Source: JBMNGG01 sp050949705 (GTDB lineage Bacteria > Bacillota > Thermosediminibacteria > Thermosediminibacterales > Tepidanaerobacteraceae). From it: a stretch of 64,000 bases of DNA. How positions within the stretch are numbered: the first letter of the stretch is position 1; the number at the start of each line of letters is the position of its first letter. The notes under the pieces were generated by a model. That model saw only the letters and a list, made by a program, of their open reading frames with translations, did no database searches and was not told the origin of the DNA. The stretch lies in assembly GCA_050949705.1 (NCBI GenBank), contig JBMNGG010000007.1, forward strand, positions 1 to 64,000, written 5' to 3'. Positions 62,789-64,000 of this stretch are shown piece after piece. The position numbers and the translations under genes are program-made.

Positions 62789-63661
62789 CTACACTTTCTC
62801 TTGAACCCTACGACCTAAAAGACCTGTAGGCTTAAGTAGTAGTATAAATATCAAAACCGCAAAGGCGATTGCATCTTTATAACGTGACATGTAAACAGCC
62901 CCAAGCATTTCTACCAAACCAAGAAGTAAACCTCCTAGCATGGCACCAGGGATGCTGCCAATTCCACCTAAAACTGCAGCAACAAATCCCTTTAAACCAG
63001 GGAAAAACCCCATCATAGGGTCGGCAGAATCAAAATAAATCCCGACAAGCACACCAGCTGCACCACCTAAAGCAGAGCCTATAGCAAAAGTAAAAGTAAT
63101 AATTTGATCAATTTTTATTCCCATTAACTCAGCTGCTTCCTTATCTTGGGCAGTAGCTCTCATTGCCTGGCCAATCTTAGTATTTTGAATTAGTAAATGT
63201 AAACCAACCATAAGGACAACTGAAATAATAAGAATAGAAAGCTGCAAAGTAGAAATCTGTGCAAAAGAACCTATCTTTATATTAGCAACTTTAAAATTGG
63301 CCGGAAAAGCTCTAGCTTGTGGCCCGACTAACATTAATACTGCATTTTGTAGGAAAATAGAAGCCCCAATAGCACTAATGAGAGGCGCTATACGGTTAGA
63401 CTTCCTCAAAGGCCTGTATGCTGTTTTCTCTATTGAAATACCTAGAGCACAGGAACCCACCATACTAATTATTAATGCAACAGCGAAAGGCATTTTGTAT
63501 ACTGTAACCATGGTTAGTCCCAAAAAAGCTCCAATCATATAAATTTCACTATGAGCGAAATTTATAAGTTCAAGGATTCCATATACCATTGTGTATCCGA
63601 GAGCTATTAGTGAATATGTGCTTCCAAGGGTTAGACCATTTATTAATTGTTCAACGATCAT
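62789..63661 (-). CDS. livH: branched-chain amino acid ABC transporter permease LivH
   Basis: A 290-residue membrane protein with LivH motifs: LINGLTLGSTYSLIALGYTM, GILELINFAHSEIYMIGAF, AMRATAQDKEAAELMGI (EAA-like loop) and GFVAAVLGGIGSIPGAMLGG. ATG 63661 is preferred, since AAAGGAATGG lies 9 bases upstream; the frame continues to 63715 without a site. It is followed directly by livM. Confidence 0.93.
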   Translation of the reverse strand: MIVEQLINGLTLGSTYSLIALGYTMVYGILELINFAHSEIYMIGAFLGLTMVTVYKMPFAVALIISMVGSCALGISIEKTAYRPLRKSNRIAPLISAIGASIFLQNAVLMLVGPQARAFPANFKVANIKIGSFAQISTLQLSILIISVVLMVGLHLLIQNTKIGQAMRATAQDKEAAELMGIKIDQIITFTFAIGSALGGAAGVLVGIYFDSADPMMGFFPGLKGFVAAVLGGIGSIPGAMLGGLLLGLVEMLGAVYMSRYKDAIAFAVLIFILLLKPTGLLGRRVQEKV

Positions 63662-63742
63662 TTTTAGAATCCATTCCTTTCTAAAAGGGAAAGCCAATGG
63701 ATGAAATAAAATCATCCATTGACGTTTTTCTAAAATATTTTT

Positions 63743-64000
63743 CTAACGTAGTTTGATAAAATTGCCATTTTCCACTTGAAGAATGATTATATCTTTTACA
63801 GCATCACCTATATCAGTAAATGAAGTGGTTCCTGTGATACCTGGAAAGTCTTTGATTTTTAACATTTCACTTTGAAGTGCTTCTCCACCAACTCCGCCTG
63901 CATTTTCCAGTGCTGTTAGAAGAATCATTGCAGCATCATATGCCTGAGCGGCAAACATATCAGGTTCAGTTCCGAATTTTTCTTAAAGGCCTTGACGAAA
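63743..64000 (-). pseudogene. livK: branched-chain amino acid binding protein, 3' end with frameshift
   Basis: The leftward frame ends at 63743 and encodes the C-terminal lobe of a periplasmic-type binding protein: MFAAQAYDAAMILLTALENAGG, GITGTTSFTDIGDAVKDI and VENGNFIKLR. The upstream bases at about 63975-64000 should read FVKAFKEKFGTEPD, but one base is missing between the FVKAF and KEKFGTE parts, so the frame breaks near 63983. The rest of the gene is outside the window. It would be the solute-binding component of the liv system, located first in the operon. Confidence 0.75.

Noticed and set aside
1..64000. CRISPR array or restriction-modification system
   Set aside because: I found no regularly spaced direct repeats and no cas or DNA-methylase motifs; the class I methyltransferases are of the small-molecule or rRNA type.

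Overview
The window is an AT-rich chromosomal segment from a Gram-positive, probably spore-forming anaerobe of the class Clostridia. Supporting signs are strong AGGAGG ribosome sites, frequent GTG/TTG starts, SLH and copper-amine-oxidase surface domains, a YhcN/YlaJ-type lipoprotein, Ku/LigD end joining, an NfnAB transhydrogenase, a Na+-pumping decarboxylase, and c-di-GMP and c-di-AMP riboswitches. I cannot name the genus from sequence alone.

Layout. (1) 1-7345: a tightly packed rightward operon, open at the left edge, that alternates two paralogous HNH_3-type proteins with three secreted proteins (GLUG/LRR-like, SLH, and an unrecognised 995-residue protein). It ends at a strong terminator and abuts the tail of a broken rifampin-phosphotransferase/PEP-synthase-like gene. 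(2) 7350-22270: an accessory and decaying region with an MFS exporter, two TetR regulators (one with a very clear promoter/operator), an FtsX-type ABC exporter, two methyltransferases, a nucleotidyltransferase, and many wrecks (nitroreductase, second PEP-synthase-like gene, pRiA4b-ORF3-like, GrpB-like, frameshifted hemolysin-C/CNNM protein). Short stray copies of the permease and a methyltransferase lie in it. (3) 22700-30000: YbaK-type deacylase; a c-di-GMP-I riboswitch ahead of a FapA-domain protein; an RlmA-like methyltransferase; then a c-di-AMP (ydaO/yuaA) riboswitch ahead of a two-gene operon for an opine-dehydrogenase-family enzyme and a cobalamin-binding protein. (4) 30340-39000: metallophosphoesterase, SauS-like acylating aldehyde dehydrogenase, two citrate-synthase/citryl-CoA-lyase-like subunits, and a methylmalonyl-CoA-decarboxylase-type operon whose alpha-subunit gene carries ten single-base insertions. 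(5) 39000-40300: remains of ispD and of an IS1182-type transposase. (6) 40360-64000: mostly intact core genes: thioesterase, lgt, tRNA-Arg(CCG), DUF2284, GH18 hydrolase, P-loop/Asp23-like fusion, nfnAB, a three-gene 2-hydroxyacyl-CoA dehydratase/activase-like set, purE and a frameshifted purK, Ku with split ligD, YhcN-like lipoprotein, FHA/FtsW/PBP cell-wall cluster, EamA transporter, and the leftward liv operon leaving the window.

How it fits together. The most original metabolic parts are the c-di-AMP-controlled opine-dehydrogenase/B12 pair and the aldehyde-dehydrogenase plus paired citryl-CoA-lyase-like cluster. In that pair the residues expected for a citrate-synthase-type active site appear divided between the two paralogues. 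Several genes (mmdA, hemolysin-C gene, purK) are broken only by +1 insertions, which suggests either local sequence error or very recent inactivation; the other wrecks are older.
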